From an uncultured Duganella sp. (GTDB lineage Bacteria; Pseudomonadota; Gammaproteobacteria; Burkholderiales; Burkholderiaceae), in the NCBI GenBank assembly GCA_946482635.1, contig CAMLSG010000245.1, forward strand, positions 1-7,395: a stretch of 7,395 nt of DNA, in the 5' to 3' direction. The notes beneath the pieces are model-generated. The model was not told the origin of the DNA, ran no database searches, and saw nothing but the letters and a program-made list of their open reading frames with translations. A program made the position numbers and the translations under genes. Positions 6,079-7,395 of the stretch are shown here, piece after piece (position 1 is the first letter of the stretch; the number at the start of each line of letters is the position of its first letter).

Positions 6079-6080
6079 CC
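6062..6080. promoter_or_regulatory. Inverted repeat overlapping the aceE -10, candidate operator
   Basis: GGATTC (6062-6067) and GAATCC (6075-6080) form a perfect six-base inverted repeat with a seven-base spacer. The right arm covers most of the predicted -10. A dimeric repressor bound here would block RNA polymerase. It does not resemble the E. coli PdhR site I remember (AATTGGT/ACCAATT), so any regulator is unidentified. Confidence 0.45.
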
Positions 6081-6158
6081 TTCACACTTAGCCAAAGTCT
6101 TAGTAAATAATCACCTGCACCGTCCGGAGACATAAAGGGTGGGGCGCCTTCAATCGAT

Positions 6159-6164
6159 AGGAGA
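6159..6164 (+). promoter_or_regulatory. Ribosome binding site of aceE
   Basis: AGGAGA lies eight to nine bases before the ATG at 6173, a strong Shine-Dalgarno at good spacing. It confirms the aceE start. Confidence 0.8.
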
Positions 6165-6172
6165 CTAGTTAC

Positions 6173-7395
6173 ATGTCAGCTCAACTTGACCAGGTCACGG
6201 CACAAACGGCCAACGATCCTGATGCACAGGAAACCAAAGAATGGCTGGAGGCGTTGGAAGCCGTCCTGGAAAACGAAGGCCCTGAGCGTGCCCACTACCT
6301 GATGGAGCGACTGGTCGACCTGGCCCGCCGCCGCGGCGCCGATATCCCGTTCTCCGCCAATACCGCCTACGTCAACACCATCCCCGCCCATAAAGAAGCC
6401 CACTGCCCAGGCAACCTGGAATACGAAGAGCGCCTGCGCTCGTGGATGCGCTGGAACGCGATGGCGATGGTCGTCAAGGCCAACCGCGCCGACGGCGACC
6501 TGGGCGGCCACCTGTCCTCGTTCGCCTCGCTGGCGAACATGCTGGGCATCGGCTTCAACCACTTCTGGAAAGCCGAGAGCGCCGAGCACGGCGGCGACCT
6601 GCTGTACATCCAGGGCCACTCGTCCCCTGGCGTCTACGCGCGCGCCTTCCTGGAAGGCCGCCTGAGCGAAGAACAACTGCTGAACTTCCGCAAGGAAGTG
6701 GACGGCAAAGGCCTGTCCTCCTACCCGCACCCGAAACTGATGCCGGAATTCTGGCAATTCCCGACCGTGTCGATGGGCCTGGGCCCATTGATGGCGATCT
6801 ACCAGGCGCGCTTCCTGAAGTACCTGCACGCGCGCGGCATCGCCAATACCGAAGGCCGCAAGGTCTGGGCCTTCTGCGGCGACGGCGAGATGGACGAACC
6901 GGAATCGATGGGCGCGATCGGCATGGCTGCCCGCGAACAGCTGGACAACCTGAACATCGTGGTCAACTGTAACCTGCAGCGCCTGGACGGTCCGGTGCGC
7001 GGCAACGGCAAGATCATCCAGGAGCTGGAAGCGGACTTCCGCGGCGCCGGCTGGAACGTCATCAAAGTCATCTGGGGCCCGGGCTGGGACAACCTGCTGG
7101 CGCAGGACAAGGACGGCATCCTGCAAAAAGTGATGATGGAAACCGTCGACGGCGAATACCAGAACTACAAGGCCAAGGACGGCGCATACGTGCGCAAGCA
7201 CTTCTTCGGCAAGCATCCGAAGCTGCTGGAAATGGTTGCCAACATGTCGGACGACGACATCTGGCGCCTGACCCGCGGCGGCCATGACCCGCACAAGATC
7301 TACGCTGCCTTCAAGATGGCCAACGAGTCGGTCGGCAAGCCAACCGTGCTGCTGGTGAAGACCGTCAAGGGCTTCGGCATGGGCAAATCCGGCGA
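6173..7395 (+). CDS. aceE: Pyruvate dehydrogenase E1 component, homodimeric type (partial, 3' end beyond window)
   Basis: AceE is the thiamine-diphosphate-dependent E1 subunit of the pyruvate dehydrogenase complex. It decarboxylates pyruvate and passes the acetyl group to the lipoyl arm of AceF, linking glycolysis to the TCA cycle in the cytoplasm. The window holds the first 407 codons of a protein that is usually about 890 residues. The thiamine-diphosphate/Mg site is clear: CGDGEMDEPES (235-245) followed by NCNLQRLDGPVRGNGK (265-280). ADGDLGGHLSSFAS (106-119) and IQGHSSPGVYARAFLEGRL (146-164) match the active-site histidine regions of the E. coli enzyme (H113 and H149 here). The start MSAQLDQV follows a strong ribosome site. 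aceF and lpd would be expected just downstream, outside the window. The reading frame is clean to the edge. Confidence 0.97.
   Translation, partial: MSAQLDQVTAQTANDPDAQETKEWLEALEAVLENEGPERAHYLMERLVDLARRRGADIPFSANTAYVNTIPAHKEAHCPGNLEYEERLRSWMRWNAMAMVVKANRADGDLGGHLSSFASLANMLGIGFNHFWKAESAEHGGDLLYIQGHSSPGVYARAFLEGRLSEEQLLNFRKEVDGKGLSSYPHPKLMPEFWQFPTVSMGLGPLMAIYQARFLKYLHARGIANTEGRKVWAFCGDGEMDEPESMGAIGMAAREQLDNLNIVVNCNLQRLDGPVRGNGKIIQELEADFRGAGWNVIKVIWGPGWDNLLAQDKDGILQKVMMETVDGEYQNYKAKDGAYVRKHFFGKHPKLLEMVANMSDDDIWRLTRGGHDPHKIYAAFKMANESVGKPTVLLVKTVKGFGMGKSG

Noticed and set aside
6096..6166. Possible riboswitch or anti-Shine-Dalgarno pairing in the aceE leader (AGTCT 6096-6100 with AGACT 6162-6166)
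   Set aside because: Only five base pairs over a 60-base span, with no conserved riboswitch core that I can recognise.
6176..7294. Open frame of 372 codons on the minus strand opposite aceE
   Set aside because: It has the low-complexity V/H/Q/A-rich composition of an antisense shadow, while the plus strand is unmistakably AceE.
1..7395. Mobile elements, tRNA, rRNA or CRISPR arrays
   Set aside because: I saw no transposase motifs, terminal repeats, cloverleaf sequences or regularly spaced repeats. The only long repeat is the paralogue tract in the ATPase genes.

Overview
The window looks like chromosomal DNA of a betaproteobacterium, most likely from the Burkholderiales and perhaps the Oxalobacteraceae (Herbaspirillum/Collimonas/Massilia type). 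This rests on the high-GC coding style, the homodimeric-type pyruvate dehydrogenase E1 (AceE) and my recollection of similar proteins. No database search was possible, so the family-level placement is an inference. I see no tRNA, rRNA, insertion sequence, CRISPR array or phage gene. Genes fill almost everything: the only non-coding stretches are about 90, 19 and 223 bases long, so there is no gene-free stretch above 300 bases.

Layout from left to right. (1) folD (minus strand, one-carbon folate metabolism) reads towards the left edge. (2) Divergent from it is a two-gene operon of closely related P-loop ATPases (947-1711 and 1708-2445). They overlap by an ATGA, are about 85% identical in protein by hand alignment, and share a 107-base stretch of perfect DNA identity. 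(3) A DUF2071/YqjF-like gene (minus strand, 2411-3235) converges on the second ATPase and overlaps it by 35 bases. (4) Nineteen bases from its start, a divergent gene (3255-4154) encodes a secreted type-2 periplasmic-binding-protein-like protein. A 12-base palindrome and a near-consensus -10 lie in this tiny gap. (5) A PAS-GGDEF-EAL cyclic-di-GMP enzyme (minus strand, 4123-5949) converges on that gene and overlaps it by 32 bases. (6) A 223-base AT-rich intergenic region carries good sigma-70-like signals in both directions. It leads into aceE (6173 to the right edge, truncated by the window), the first gene of a presumed pyruvate dehydrogenase operon.

The genes do not form one pathway. folD and aceE are housekeeping genes, and the block between them is accessory. 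The least ordinary part is the tandem ATPase pair, which may work as a heterodimer. Its identity pattern suggests local gene conversion. The aceE promoter region, with an inverted repeat over the -10 and four TTCAC repeats, is the best candidate for undescribed regulation.
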